DNA of 64,000 nt from Anisodus tanguticus (lineage: Eukaryota; Streptophyta; Magnoliopsida; Solanales; Solanaceae), in NCBI GenBank assembly GCA_034509755.1, contig CM067553.1:44832110-44896109 (forward strand). Direction: 5' to 3'. Positions 11,172 to 21,972 of this stretch are shown here, piece after piece. Each line of letters begins with the position of its first letter. Within the stretch, counting starts at the first letter, position 1. A model generated the notes under the pieces. The model worked only from the letters and a program-made list of their open reading frames with translations. It did no database searches and was not told the DNA's origin. Made by a program: the position numbers and the translations under genes.

Positions 11172-12232
11172 TGTTGGTTATTTTTGCTCTATGGTACTTT
11201 ATAAAGCGGTACGGAAAGTATATAACTATTACAAGTATTCGAAAGGATAAACAAAGATTCAATAATTCAGCTAGAAATCTGAAAATTACAATTGAACGAC
11301 AAAACTGAAATTACAATTTTGTTGAAGACGGAAAAATGGAAACTGTTTTTTCTGAGTCGAGTGTGGCACTCTGTCCTTAAGACAATATTGCCCCGTATAT
11401 ATCCTTTATACGTCCTGGACAATTTGTTTCCCAAGATAAAACAACAATGGAACACTTGAGCAAAGAAAACTCAAATGCTATTGTGAAGAATATTGAGTAA
11501 CGAAATGATGCTTGAAAGTTGTAGGAAGAAAACTGTTTTGATTGTGTATTTTCGTGTGTTGTATGAATTGTTCTTAGTTGTGCTCAACAATGGTGTAAGG
11601 GGGTGTTTATATAGGTGAGGGAGGGGCTGAAAACAGCCTCCATAACAGCCAAATAATGGCCATTATGGAGGTAGTAAAGCCACCACATAAATGGTGAAAG
11701 ACCAATCCGAACTGTACATCTGGAAACTTCTGGGATCAAACTGTACTTCTGGCAAAGTTCTCTGGCCCAAAAAGATAATATCAGAAGACCCACAACCCAC
11801 AACCCGTGACCCGAGAACCCGGAACTCGGAACCGGACCGGACGGGCGGGCGGCGGCGCGCGTGTGGTCTTTCCTCGAACCGAAGCACATCTAGGTCCTCC
11901 CTCCTTTAAACACATGACACATGGGATACCCCTTGGGGTCCCAAACCCCAAACCAATTTCGAGTCTTATATACACAACAATTCTTTCTTCCTCTACCGAT
12001 GAGGGAGAATTGAACACAATACCACACTTTCCATGCTTCAAACACCTTACTTCGTGAACCAATATCTCTTTCATTTCTCAATGAAATTTGACGATTCTTG
12101 GCCCTACGGTTATCTACGTACTTAGTAGATCATGCATGTGTGAAGAACCGAATTCTCCAATATGCGTAACACTAGTGTTTAAGCCGTTAAAGTTGGTCGG
12201 TCGCAACTCCCGCCAAAAGCTAATTTCCAACA
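11172..12232 (-). mobile_element. Solo LTR (copia-like) inserted in the LINE tail
   Basis: It begins TGTTGGTTATTT and ends TTTCCAACA, and is flanked on both sides by CACTC (11167-11171 and 12233-12237), a perfect 5-bp target duplication inside the conserved LINE tail TACACTCTACCCTC. A TATA box in minus orientation (GTGTATATAAGACTC, about 11965-11979) sets the orientation. A GC-rich block (about 11795-11880) gives chance frames on both strands that are not genes. No internal region remains, so it is a recombination product. Confidence 0.88.
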
Positions 12233-12289
12233 CACTCTACCCTCTACAAACCCACGTTATGGGACTTCACTGAGTATGTTGTTGTTGTA
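12233..12289 (+). mobile_element. LINE/SINE-type 3' tail, right part
   Basis: This resumes the LINE tail after the solo LTR: CACTCTACCCTCTACAAACC, then GGGACTTCACTGAGTATG and a (TTG)n end. The same tail occurs at 20958-21047, 47272-47360 and 61826-61913. Confidence 0.8.
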
Positions 12290-12829
12290 TATATATCACT
12301 ATAGTTATATATTTATATATAGGGAAAAAGCTCACGAAGGGGACAAATGAGGGGGTGAAATTATGGAGGTGGGTGGGGTCTTAAAGCTATCTTGAAAGAG
12401 AGAGAACAGATGAAGGGGTTTCACTTCACTAATGCTATGGGAAAGAGAGAGAAAGTGAACTCAAAGATAGTTTCATTTTCTTTATCTTTCCTCTTATAAA
12501 AAAACTTTTAATATATTTGTTCTTGTCTTTTCTTTATTTGCGGTTTATGGATTATGGAGAGCATTAGCCAATGGAATTGGAAATATTAGTACTCTCTACA
12601 ATTTATTTTACTTGTCATAGTTATTAAAGATAATTGAACTAGAATATTTATTATTTTAAAAAAATTAAGATAAAGTAAATTTTATTTTCACCTTTGCTAT
12701 TAGTTTTACAATACTGGAAAGAAATTAATGTGATGAAAGGAAGAATATCATTAAATTGATATTAAAGAATAAAAAATATATAGTATAGTTAAAATTATCC
12801 TTTTATTTCTTTTTACGTGTAAAAGACAA
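12290..12829. other. AT-rich intergenic DNA
   Basis: No gene is seen. From about 12590 (CTCTCTACAATTTATTTTAC) to about 12845 (ATGACAAGGAATAAG) there is a weak hint of a decayed Stowaway-like element, too diverged to delimit. Confidence 0.35.
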
Positions 12830-13209
12830 ATATGACAAGGAATAAGTCTAGCATACAAAAGCAAGAGCTGCTCACACATAGAAGGGAAATAAATTTTAAT
12901 CAAGTTAATCTTTTTACTATCACGACTCACGTGCTTTATAGGTGCAATGTATATGATTTTGTAAGAGTCGTTTGGATACTTTCTATCAGTTAGAGAAAAA
13001 GTGTCGAATCTTAGCTAAGGGGTCATATTTGATCTAGATTATAGTATACCTTCTTGAATATTTTTATAAATATAACTTGTCTATCATAATAACGACCAAT
13101 CTCGTTTTCATCTAGATTATAATTACTCCGTGGAGGAAAGTTTACGAGCATACGTTATCTATATTTATAATAGAAGCATAATTCTGTTTATCTTCTCCAC
13201 ATATTATTT

Positions 13210-13212
<3 letters not shown>

Positions 13213-13249
<37 letters not shown>
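13213..13249. repeat. (TA)n microsatellite
   Basis: About 18 uninterrupted TA units lie within the duplicated segment. The paralogous place near 8600 has only a short AT-rich stretch, so the repeat expanded after the duplication or contracted there. Confidence 0.9.
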
Positions 13250-13251
<2 letters not shown>

Positions 13252-13328
13252 CAAGATTTCATTCAGTTTATCTTCAAATTCGACAAAAATAACATTACTC
13301 TTAAATTGTCTTGTGAATATACAAAATT

Positions 13329-13667
13329 TGTAAAGAATAAATTTTAGGCCTAACTCAACCTCAAAAGCTAGCTTGTAGGGTCAAGATTGCTCAAGTCCAA
13401 ATAAGGAGTTCATATTCCCATTTCATATTCGATGTGAGACTTTTAACACTCTCCCGCACACCACACCTTGTTAAATGGAGCGTGAATAATATAAGAGGGG
13501 GGCCAACATCTGAAACAATGAATTATGATGTGTCTGGCTCTAATACCATATAAAGAATGTATCTTGAGCCTAATTCAACCCCACAAGCTAGCTTGTATGG
13601 TGAAGATTGTCCAAGTCCATATAAGGGGTCCATTTTCCATTCCATATCCGATGTCGGACTCTTAACA
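13329..13667 (-). mobile_element. TRIM-like mini LTR element, copy 3
   Basis: LTRs at 13329-13448 and 13549-13667, reverse orientation. The primer-site remnant GGCTCTAATACCA lies at about 13536-13548. Flanks AAATT and ATATT match at four of five bases. The neighbouring sequence joins cleanly to the paralogous segment near 8700, which lacks a TRIM at this place and so serves as an empty site. Confidence 0.87.
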
Positions 13668-14072
13668 ATATTCTTTATGCTTTAATTATTGCATTTCTTC
13701 TACATTAAAATAGTAAACAATTTTGTTTTACTTTTAAGAATACGATAATAGTGATGAGGAGTGAAACGTGTAGTTGATCTGCAGAACTTAATTATTATTT
13801 TTTGTCAGAAGCAGTTATTAATTTTTGCTGTCTTTTATAATGAGTTTTACGTCCATAAAATTTGATTGAATATTGGGAGATTATTCGGATCAAGTGAGAA
13901 TACCTGGTTCAATCAAAGTAATAGAAATTACAAAGTAATTTTGTGCAATGTCCATTGTTTAATTGTAACCACTAAACCTATTGTTACAGGTGTAACTCGA
14001 AAAAGTTATTTAGATTTTTATCTATTGCTACCGAATGAAGAACTTGTTTGGTTCCTATTAGTTTGATAAAAG

Positions 14073-14648
14073 TGAGAAATTAACGTCTCATTAATTAATG
14101 ACATTGTGGCCCACATCTTAGATAATTAATTATTTGCATTGTCTCCCAATTAAAATTAAGTAAAGAATCAGATAATATTATATGGTTATGCAAATATATT
14201 CGGAAGTTTCCTTGTAGAAGGGAACATTTTATTAGGAGTGCCTACTACAATCACATTTTATGGAGAAATTCCTACTGTTAAAGGTTTTGCCCAAGAATTC
14301 TTAGCTTACCTATAAATACGCTTGTAACTCCATTCGCGATGTCATAAGTTCTCTCTTGGCATTTCTTTGCGATACATATAGACTAGAAGAATTTTAAGGT
14401 TCTCTTTTACCACTTCTCTGTTACAAGTATGTGCACAACGAAGACGATTCTCTACAACACTTACACAACTACTTAGATTGTTGCGTATATCATTAATTCT
14501 TCGATAGCGAAAGCGAAAGTCTGAAATGGAGTTCAACTGAGTTACTAGTCGATGGTTGTTGTCACGATATATCAGAACAACTCTCTAAATCACTGTCTAA
14601 ATCTTAATTGTTTATTGTAGAAAGAGTAGAGAGCCTAGAAAAATACTA
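14073..14648. other. Intergenic, with a promoter-like stretch
   Basis: No recognisable coding region. CCTATAAATACG at about 14309-14320 resembles a TATA box, followed by less AT-rich DNA to about 14560. It could be a remnant LTR promoter or the start of a non-coding transcript; I cannot decide. Confidence 0.35.
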
Positions 14649-14886
14649 CTCCCTTCATCCCAATTTATATGACTTAGTTTGACTGGCACATAGTCTAAGA
14701 AATAAAAGAGGACTTTTGAATCTTGTGTTCTAAAATAAGCCAAAGATATTTGTGTGATTATAGATCATCTCGTTATGCGTAAAAGGTAGTTTTTAAAGTT
14801 AAATTGTTGACAAATAAAAAAATGTATCATTCTTTTTTAGACTGATTAAAAAGAAAAGCGTATCATATAAATTAGGCTAGAGAGAG
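14649..14886. mobile_element. Stowaway-type MITE
   Basis: Terminal inverted repeats begin CTCCCTTCATCCCAATTTAT and end ATAAATTAGGCTAGAGAGAG, flanked by the TA dinucleotide on both sides. The 238-bp AT-rich body has no coding capacity. This is the usual form of Tc1/mariner-derived MITEs in plants. Confidence 0.85.
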
Positions 14887-15047
14887 TATGAAAAAGTGCT
14901 TTTAATAGTACGTTGTAAGTGTGCATTAAGATTAATTTTAATTATCCTTATGGACCTTAAAGCATCCCTTATGGGTAGATTCAAATTTCCTACACTTCCA
15001 ACCACCCCACCCCAACCCAATCCTTTGTGATCACCTCCTCCGACGCC
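14887..15047. other. Short intergenic stretch
   Basis: No feature is seen, apart from a C-rich run (CCACCCCACCCCAACCC) near 15004-15020. Confidence 0.4.
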
Positions 15048-16544
15048 CTCTTTGAAAGTATATGTGTCCTAGAGACAATCCTAATTATGGACAAATGTAC
15101 TTGAACACATTCATATTATTAATGATTAATATTTATGACATTTGCAGTTATTGAATTATTGTTTGATTGTTTGCAATTATTCATACATGTGCTCCCTTGA
15201 GTTGGCGCTGTCATTGATAGAGTGAGTTATTAATGATAAAGCGTAACTCTCAAAATTGCCTCGACTAATGATCATCGAGAATGGTATATCGATGATATGT
15301 TATAAGTCGACATGTGGTCTGCATTACATTCTTAGAGAATGTAGTAAGTCTCATGACTACGGGTAATTGTTATTCGTGATGGACACATGAATACTTTGGA
15401 TAGTATTGGTACACCCTGCCGATAAACTATTTGTTATACATGTCTACAGTGTTATCGGTATGTGGGATATAAAAATCCTTCAACTTGAGGTCAATACGTG
15501 CCTTGTTTGCAGAATGATATACTTTGACCAAGTTCAAAGCTTGCACTCCTTATGGGTAGATACGGCTTGAGTTGGGTGCATTACGATGTAAACAAAGGCA
15601 GTAGTTGAGCCAAGAATATGATTCATTTCTCGATTGGAAATTCGAGAGAACACTCAACTTCTCTATATTAGGTCGAATAAAGTCATTGGTCAATGCAAGT
15701 GACATATTTTGAATATGGTCTAGTTGTCGACTAATAAAGATGAGTTAAAGTGATTAAGTAATTTAGATAGACACTTGGCAAATCCTAAGCTTAATCGAGT
15801 GTGTCGTGAATAAAAGGATTTTATTATTCCACATAAAGGTAAAGTTTGCTGGATTCATGTAAACGTACTTCACATATTGAGTTCGTCATACGAAGCCGTC
15901 TAGGAGTTTCATATGAACCTTAATTAGATTAATGTAGATATGTGAAGGCATATAGAGTCACACTATATGCGATTGTCTTTTCAATCTAAGAGTGTATTGA
16001 GAAAGTATTAAATATTCGGTTAGGAATCGAAATATTTAATTTATAGCAATTATGAAATATATTTCTATTTGATGAAAATTATTTAATTAAATCAAGCTTG
16101 GATTTTGGACTTAATTAAATATGTTAATATAATAAAGGGGCTTGGATGAAAGCCTAAAGAAAGTACTTGGGCCTGATTAGTCTTTTGTACTCCTTTTAGG
16201 TTTAGGTTTTTCCCTTTACCTATTATATAAACAACACAAAACCCATAATTAGGTGATTAGTCAATCAAACAAAACAGAGGATTCAAGACTTAGAGTCTTG
16301 AATTACTTTCTCTCTTCTAACAAAAGAATTTCTAACGTTCTTCGTTAGATAAATACACTGGAGTTGGAACTTGCAATGGAGAGACAACTCGCGTGGATAT
16401 CATAGTTTTGAATCCAGCATACAAAGACTTGTAGTATTCCTGATTATGTTTTGACATTCATTAGATTATCATATATCTATACCAGTTCATTGTTGGGTAA
16501 AATTTTAACTTCCGTTGTGCGAACATTGTGTTCATGACCCAACA
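15048..16544 (+). mobile_element. Solo LTR, Ty1/copia (Angela/SIRE-like)
   Basis: The start TTTGAAAGTATATGTGTCCT followed by AGAGACAATC resembles the TGTTGGAAxTATxTGxCCTAGAGACAAT start of many Angela/SIRE copia LTRs. The end is GTTCATGACCCAACA. A TATA-like TATTATATAAAC lies near 16220. No copia internal region adjoins either end, so I read it as a solo LTR of about 1.5 kb. I could not find a clear target duplication, and the left end may be off by a few bases. Confidence 0.65.
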
Positions 16545-16955
16545 AAACTCTACACTCTCCTACCACCACCTCTTTGGCACCTTCAAATTCTCTATTACCA
16601 ACTCCTTTATGTCCATCAAATTAATCATTCTCAAGTTTAAAATCGACTTTCTCGTAATCACTTTTACACGTCCAATGTTTGTGGTATTGTAATGGTCCAT
16701 TTTGAAGATTCACATAAATTTGTAGAGAAGTTTCTTATCTTCGTGAAGAGACTTCAACATATATTGGTGTATAATAATATTGTTTTCTTGCTTTTATCAG
16801 TTTTGCTAATATTTGATAGAGTTTAATTCCATAACATTAAAGCTACAAACATAAATTTGGACAAAATTGGTGCAGCTTCTGGCATCTTCACTCACTGAAT
16901 AAGGAGATCAATAACATTCATCTCTCTTATCTCGTCTATACAATTATATTAGTTG
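16545..16955. other. Intergenic DNA
   Basis: No gene is seen. A short echo of the local repeat (TTTACACGTCCAATGTTTG) lies at 16665-16690. Confidence 0.4.
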
Positions 16956-17859
16956 TGTAGGTGTCAAATGCTATGGAAAATAAAAATAAGAGATGGAATA
17001 AATCGAATGTCAATTATGTTTTCGAATATCGATAATTATGTCGTCTGACTCCAGTAACAACACTTAGCAAAACAATAACTTTAAAGAATAAATGCATCGG
17101 AATTTAAAGAACACAAAAGTTTAAATTTTCATAAGTTATATAATATATATAACTTATGATGGTCAATGACCAAATGTATTGTATACATATTATATACAAA
17201 AGTATAAATTCCTTTCTTTACAGATTTACAATATAAAGCGGAAAGGAATTAAACGTTGAAGGCGCAGATGACTTCTGCCTGAAAAATCTAACTAAGTAGA
17301 CATAGACAACTTCTCATTACAATTGCACCATATAAAACTAATCTAGAATCTAAATAGCAATTGTAATGTTGGACAGAATGTTGTCAACACACTCAGACAA
17401 CACGGGTGATCCAGATTTCTGAGAAGAAATTCCGAGAGCTCTCTTGATATTTTTGCTTTCTGATTCTAGATATTGATTCACTGTAGTAGCCTCTCTATTA
17501 AATGTAGAGAGTCTTCCTTGAAAAGCTCATCGATCGGTTGTGGAGGTTGAGGGAAAGATGGGTAGCTGGTAGGATTTGTTGGAGACGATCAAGGGGCAAA
17601 AACCTCTAACAACTTTGACTTGTTCCTCACGAAAAGCAGAAACCTTGACTCGTTCTTCACACGTGCTAACCAACTCCTTTTTACCTTGCCAAGTCATATT
17701 TACTACATAGTAATCATTACGTGAAGTAAGGCAAAATCAGTTCTGAAAATGTTGGTCCGAATGTTGTGCAACATTTGTCCCAACATTCTTATACATTCAA
17801 ATCAATACTTCAAGAGATATGTTGGGTCAAATGTCACAACATCAATTCCAATATTAACA
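16956..17859 (-). repeat. Probable LTR of a minus-strand copia (Sirevirus-like) remnant
   Basis: On the minus strand, a purine tract (GAAAGACAAAAAGTGGAGAT, 17860-17879) is followed by TGTTAATATTGGAATTGATG, the expected junction of polypurine tract and 3' LTR. The LTR is rich in CAACATT/AATGTTG motifs. Its far end is placed tentatively near 16956 (TGTGTAGGTGTC on the plus strand). Confidence 0.45.
17130..17158. repeat. AT palindrome
   Basis: The arms CATAAGTTATA and TATAACTTATG flank a short AT core inside the putative LTR and could form a cruciform or an RNA hairpin. Confidence 0.7.
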
Positions 17860-18266
17860 ATCTCCACTTTTTGTCTTTCTTCACAAAACTCATTAAAAAG
17901 TAAAGTTGACTTATGGTGTTGTCACAAATGTTGTCCGGCATCTGTGATCAACAATTTCAAGGTCATGCTCCCCCTTAACCTGTGATGGCATACAAGTAAC
18001 CATGTGCATACCAATTCATAAGATTAGAGAAGGAAAAAAAATATGAGCACATATATACCCACATCATCCAATATATACAAAACACGAATAGAAATAAATT
18101 ATTGTCAACAAATATCCATATCAATCCATCAAAATATTTAACAAACATTTATAGCTTAGGTTCAACAACATCATTCAACTTCCTCCTTACTCATCATACA
18201 ACATCAACAACTTCTAGCAGCTTTCTACCCCTGCATAACAGTTTTAGCTTCCTCTGCCTCCCAACT

Positions 18267-18902
18267 TCACTTCCTTCCTTCCCCTGCATCAACATCATCT
18301 CCCCCTGCATTAGCATTATCTCCCCCTTTTTGTGAAGAAAGTAGCATCATGAAATGATATCTAGCTTGTATTAGGGCTTTCCTTGCAGCATCAACTTCTG
18401 CAATTTGTTGGTTGATCTTTGCAATTTGATCCACAAGCCATTTTGTAAACAGTGTAGACTGTCTTGGACCAGTGTTTCCCAAAATGTTGGTGATATTTCT
18501 GGCAACATTTTCACTTTCAACTTTCTTCTTCCAGGGCAAGTCGATGACTCTGTCCTTGCTCTTCAAAATTACTTTGTTTATCGTGTAAAGCTCAGGAGTC
18601 TTCCCTAAAGTGTCTTCTCTCTTAGGCTCAAAACCTTGGGTGGTTAATACTTTGTATATCAGAGAGGGAAAATGAAGGATTGAAGTTGATTCTTTCTCAA
18701 CCAAGTTGGCAATTTGATGAAATATCATTTTTCCCAAATCAACTTTCAAATATTTCTCAACTTTATATAGCAAGGTGACTTGTTCAGATGTTACAATTGA
18801 CTCATTCATTGAAGGGAACCAATTGTGAATAACAATTTTGTGGAGGGTGGAAAACAGGGCAGTTAGTTTGGAGGCTGGACATCTAGGAATACATTTCTTC
18901 AT
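18267..18902 (-). CDS. Unassigned retroelement-associated ORF (211 codons)
   Basis: An uninterrupted frame starts at an ATG at 18902 and ends at 18267. I do not recognise a catalytic motif. The central part (VTLLYKVEKYLKVDLGKMIF, then LHFPSLIYKVL) resembles the Solanaceae proteins annotated as a putative plant transposon protein domain; that likeness is from memory. A lysine-rich middle is followed by an amphipathic stretch (LVDQIAKINQQIAEVDAARK, possible coiled coil) and a Gly/Asp tail (KGGDNANAGGDDVDAGEG). The tail is encoded by repeated AGGGGGAGAT purine tracts. Downstream on the same strand lie more purine tracts and an LTR-like sequence. By position it would be an extra ORF between pol and the 3' LTR, as seen in Sirevirus-type copia elements. 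No pol is present, so it is a remnant or a non-autonomous element. It might instead be a gag fragment. Confidence 0.5.
   Translation of the reverse strand: MKKCIPRCPASKLTALFSTLHKIVIHNWFPSMNESIVTSEQVTLLYKVEKYLKVDLGKMIFHQIANLVEKESTSILHFPSLIYKVLTTQGFEPKREDTLGKTPELYTINKVILKSKDRVIDLPWKKKVESENVARNITNILGNTGPRQSTLFTKWLVDQIAKINQQIAEVDAARKALIQARYHFMMLLSSQKGGDNANAGGDDVDAGEGRK
18296..18325 (-). repeat. Multiple polypurine tracts
   Basis: On the minus strand AAAAAGGGGGAGAT and GCAGGGGGAGATG follow each other within 30 bases. Another, TTAAGGGGGAGCATG, lies near 17966-17980. Repeated AGGGGGAG tracts upstream of the 3' LTR are a feature reported for Sireviruses. Confidence 0.55.
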
Positions 18903-18995
18903 TATACCTCCTTAGGTTTAGATGCATAATGTTGTAGTGATATCTATCATTGCCGTATTTTCCTACTTAAAGTTATACCGATAGTTATGACTAAA

Positions 18996-19236
18996 CTATT
19001 TCATTTGTTTTAATTTATGTGTCTTATTAATTACTATTATTTGGAATGTCAAAAAATACTTTCTTTGACCTTGATTTTTTCAAATACTTTTAAATTGTTA
19101 ACTATTGTGATTTATGTAGTTAGATGAAAATTTTATTTTAAAAAAGTTGAAGATTCTACATCAAAATTTACATTAAAAATTAATTAATTTGACCCTCATA
19201 GTCTGAATCGGGACTCATAAATTGAAATGGTGGGAG
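18996..19236. mobile_element. Stowaway-like MITE (decayed left end)
   Basis: The right end ATTGAAATGGTGGGAG is followed by TA and is the inverse of a CTCCCACCATTTCAAT start. The left end CTATTTCATTTGTTTTAATT is its weaker partner and has lost its flanking TA. The body of 241 bp is AT-rich and non-coding. Confidence 0.6.
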
Positions 19237-20006
19237 TACTAATTAGGAACTTAATTCAACTATGAACTATGTTAAAGAGTGTTTTTGACATTAAGTGATA
19301 TAATGCATGTTTTTATAATAAATGTATTGCTCTAATTTACATTGAGCTCGACATAAAATAAGATAAAAACTGTAGCTGATTATTAATAATATATTTATAT
19401 CTTTAGTCTTTTCTGTTAATATATAAAACCATTCCACTACTAAGTCTTAGTATTTAATTTGTGTATCTGATGTTTAGATTTCTAAGATAGTAAAAACGTT
19501 ATTTCCATTCCTGATAGTGTATCGATTTATGATTATAGTTTTAAAATTGTAGCCAAACAACAATTCTTTAGCGGGAATCAAAGTCCAAGATATTTAGCAA
19601 AATCCTAATATAATTACGTTGGTTTTAAGATTTTAGTTTTAGTTCAGTACAAAGTCCTATATTAGGGAAAAAGTTAACATTACAATTTTACCCAATATGT
19701 TACTATTTTTTAGAGAATATTTTAACTTAAAAGAATATAAAAGTCGTTCAATATTTGAAGGATATTTTGGTATTTATATTTTTAAAATAATATAAATAAA
19801 TATTGATATAGATAGATCAATATATAAAGATATAGATAGATAGATTAATTAATGTCAATTGCCGTATCAAACATCACTCTGTGCCTCGAAAATCTTGGGC
19901 ATTAATTTTCAAGATTCAGGAAGAAAACTTAGAAAAAGGACAAAAAAAAGTCAAATAAAACAGTTTATTTTATGTATACTAATAGTGTAAAATAATTTTA
20001 TATTAT
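19237..20006. other. AT-rich intergenic DNA
   Basis: No gene is seen. About 19670-19860 (AAGTCGTTCAATATTTGAAGG, GATAGATAGA) is distantly related to 21160-21230 and 22745-22835. Confidence 0.45.
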
Positions 20007-20022
20007 GAACGGTTTATTGGAT

Positions 20023-21047
20023 CGCTCTCTGTTGAAAATTTACTAAATGTGAAATTAATTATATCCCATTAATTTATGACTCGAATAAATTGGGGCTCGC
20101 ACGTCGGAAACGTCATTTCCACACGTGCACACGTAGTACCAAATATCGCAAATTTCATTAGTAAAGAGATATTGGTACGTATACGTTTGAGACATAGGAT
20201 TATGGACGGTTATTGGTCAAATGACAAAGTATTCCACGTTGGTAAATGAAGGAAGAAGTGTAGAAAGTGTAAAATGAAATGAGTCGGAAATCGACGTGGA
20301 GCCGTGAAGGGTTGCGGCGCCACACCGTCGGAGCCGCGGCAAAATTGGTTGGCCAGTTACTGGAGTCGCGACGCTAATTCACAGGGCCGCGGCGCTTCGG
20401 AGGCAGAAAGCTGCGACGGGAAGTTGGAAATATCTGACATTTGGGCTGGTTTTGGAGCATTGATTCTTCTCATTACTTGGCACATGAATTTAGCCATTAT
20501 TTGGCTGAATGTAACCCCTCAATCAAGTGCAATTACATGGCTATTGAAGGCCATTAGTTGGCTAGTTGAGGGGTCTTCTACTTACACTATAAATTGAGGT
20601 CTTTGGCTCAATTGAACAACACTCAACACTTAGAAAATACTCCAAAATTTTCAGAGTTCATATTCTTCCTCTCTAGCAAAGTTACTATACTCAAAGTTCT
20701 TCAAGAATAACACTTGAGTTTCCTTTGCTCATTTGTTAAGTTGTTGTTGTATTTTGAGAGACTATTGCCCAACACCGTAAAAGGAGATATACGGAGCAAT
20801 CTTGTCTTAAAACAAAGTGTCATCACTCGACTCAGCAAATCACACAAGCAGTTTGTTAAGGTTTTGATTTCCAGTTTTATTATAATAGTTTGTTTATCCT
20901 TTCTACCATTGTAATAGTTATTTACTTCTCGTTCCCTACAATAATTGTATCCCAACATCTACCTAACAAGGTGGAGTAAGGTCCGTGTACACTATATCCT
21001 CCCGAGACCCCACATTGTGGGATTTCACTGGGTATATTGTTGTTGTT
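20023..21047 (+). mobile_element. Short LINE/SINE tail insertion, split by a solo LTR
   Basis: A tail of the TS-SINE/LINE type (TCTACCTAACAAGGTGGAG, GTAAGGTCCGTGTACAC, CCCACATTGTGGGATTTCAC, TTGTTGTTG) at 20958-21047 is flanked by a 16-bp duplication: GAACGGTTTATTGGAT at 20007-20022 and GAATGGCTTATTGGAT at 21048-21063. A solo LTR (20030-20957) sits near its left end. Confidence 0.72.
20030..20957 (+). mobile_element. Solo LTR related to the 1723-8161 copia family
   Basis: It begins TGTTGAAAATTTACTAA and ends TTGTATCCCAACA. It shares with the 1723 LTR the GACTCGAATAA, GCACGTCGGAAA and GTCATTTCCACAC blocks, a GC-rich block, and a TATA box (CACTATAAATTGAGG, about 20584-20598). Flanking pentamers CTCTC and TCTAC do not match well. 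Frames across it are not genes. Confidence 0.82.
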
Positions 21048-21972
21048 GAATGGCTTATTGGATTGGTAGTTTAATAGAATTAGGATTATTAGTAATTCAA
21101 TATTCCATTCTTGAGTTATTTATCATTATATCCTTAAATTATACAAATATTTAAGGGTATAAAGGTCGTTCAACATGTGAATGATATTTTGATCAACCAA
21201 CATTTATATTCTATGTTGATGCTTCGCACGAATATATCTTGCTTCAAATACTATGAAATGTGTACCTAAAATATAAACCTTCAACTGCAATTTTTTTCTG
21301 TGTTTATTTCCAAGATTTAAGAACTCCCTTCCGTCTCTTTAAGCTATTAAAAATAGAAACTTAAATAATTAATTCCTTTAACGTACCTTAATTTCACCAA
21401 AATGAATAAAAACACTTCTAAATTTGGTATCCCGACATCCAGAGAGTGTTTGCTGCTTGACGTGGTTGTAGATCGTCCATGGATACTTTTTGCATTACTG
21501 AAATGGTCAACCCCAAAAAAAAAGTAGATCAAAGTATGCATAGGTAAATTTAGGATTTCTAGAATATGGATGCACCGTTAAAAAGGGAGAAAAAAGAAAG
21601 TAATAAGTGGGAATCAATCTCTGATCCTTTAGCTAAATAACTTAGCATTCAACCACGTGCACCATTCGGTCCTTTTGGAACATGGATGTCAGGAGATAAT
21701 ATTATATCAATTTTAAAAATTATATATATAAAATACTTAATTTTTCAGAATGACTATGAATTCACACGCCCTTTTTTTAACCTAAATTGTCGCCTGAAAG
21801 TACGTAATCAAATTGAAGGGAAAAAAGTGAAAACCGCATCCTTGACCACCAGCGAGGCCATCATCTTTTTCTATATGAAAAATATTTAGAGTTTGCAGCT
21901 GGAAACAATTAATAACTCCCGTGCTATGAAATTTTCTAGAGCAAAGGACGTTGATTTCTTTAGACTTTTTAT
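21048..21972. other. Intergenic DNA with a repeat copy
   Basis: About 21051-21235 is a close copy of 22640-22810 (TTGGATTGGTAGTTTAATAG, GAATTAGGATTATTA, CATTCTTGAGTTATTTA). The rest (21240-21972) shows no gene or element that I recognise. Confidence 0.55.

Larger units (their letters stand above)
12830..14072. repeat. Segmental duplicate C, interrupted by TRIM copy 3
   Basis: The left part (12840-13048) pairs with 1010-1235, and the right part (13058-14072) pairs with 8440-9414. The same order on both sides implies that one ancestral segment was duplicated. The left copy was then split by TRIM copy 1 and the nested copia element, and this copy by a TRIM at 13329. It contains no gene. Confidence 0.6.

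Noticed and set aside
11584..12081. Several overlapping frames on both strands
   Set aside because: They cross the GC-rich block of a solo LTR. GC-rich DNA has few stops by chance, and no domain is seen.
18102..18335. Plus-strand frame rich in Ser, Thr and Pro
   Set aside because: It overlaps the purine tracts of the minus-strand retroelement remnant; low complexity, no domain.
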